64,000 nucleotides of DNA from Branchinecta lynchi (taxonomy: Eukaryota > Arthropoda > Branchiopoda > Anostraca > Branchinectidae): contig JAKZAP010000014.1 in NCBI GenBank assembly GCA_023053575.1, forward strand, positions 7,254,001 to 7,318,000, in the 5' to 3' direction. Each line of letters begins with the position of its first letter. Positions within the stretch are counted from its first letter, which is position 1. Position numbers and translations under genes: made by a program. This document shows, in pieces, positions 63,926 through 64,000 of this stretch. The notes beneath the pieces were generated by a model. That model ran no database searches, was not told the origin of the DNA, and saw only the letters and a program-made list of their open reading frames with translations.

Positions 63926-64000
63926 GGAGCGTGTTCCACCCTTACAAAGCAACAATTAATTACCCTGGTTTGAGTTAGGTTTTTGGGATCCCAAAACAAA

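Overview
The window is nuclear DNA from an invertebrate animal. Both protein-coding genes are split by GT-AG introns of about 1.9-5.6 kb, there are processed pseudogenes, and introns and intergenic DNA are packed with small inverted-repeat transposons, non-LTR retrotransposon remnants, tRNA-derived repeats and long G/C homopolymers. I cannot name the species or phylum from sequence alone.

Two genes lie head-to-tail on the minus strand. The right half (63464 to 32385) carries a complete ribophorin II gene (RPN2, a subunit of the ER oligosaccharyltransferase). I reconstructed 11 exons whose phases all agree and give a 632-residue product, close to the 631 residues of human RPN2. The left half (22963 to 7874, then off the left edge) carries the first seven coding exons of a Na+,K+/H+,K+-type P-type ATPase alpha subunit (about 432 residues, up to just past the phosphorylated aspartate). 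The remaining exons were not found in positions 1-7873 and presumably lie beyond the edge. Several normally invariant residues of this ATPase are changed.

Smaller gene-derived items sit in RPN2 introns: a processed RPL27 pseudogene (36426-36846, plus), a small heat-shock-protein pseudogene whose tail is split by a 277-bp transposon (43133-43900, minus), a decayed threonine-type tRNA (35785-35857) and a tRNA-headed SINE. Fragments of non-LTR reverse transcriptase lie at 10140-10330, 12109-13332 and 49104-49520.

Repeat layout, left to right: 1-3243 irregular direct repeats with a hairpin-rich module; 4943-6304 a hAT-like element; 8211-9601 a repeat whose inverted partner is at 49917-51196; 11-13 kb nested LINE and MITE; 14978-18030 a 0.93-kb inverted duplication; 22.1-22.6 kb nested inverted repeats; 25.8-27.6 kb C-rich repeats; 27930-28480 a long foldback with a TTA target duplication; 31828-32241 a foldback with a visible empty site; 35-36 kb, 39-40 kb and 47.6-48.0 kb MITEs; 53.1-54.6 kb and 60.7-62.2 kb C-rich tandem repeats; 56854-58171 a non-autonomous hAT element with a perfect 8-bp target duplication; 62969-63195 a foldback in RPN2 intron 1.

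The most interesting points are the divergent ATPase, a transposon that ends inside an RPN2 5' splice site, a recurring hammerhead-like motif (CUGANGA, hairpin, GAAA) in foldback repeats, and several nested insertions with readable target duplications.
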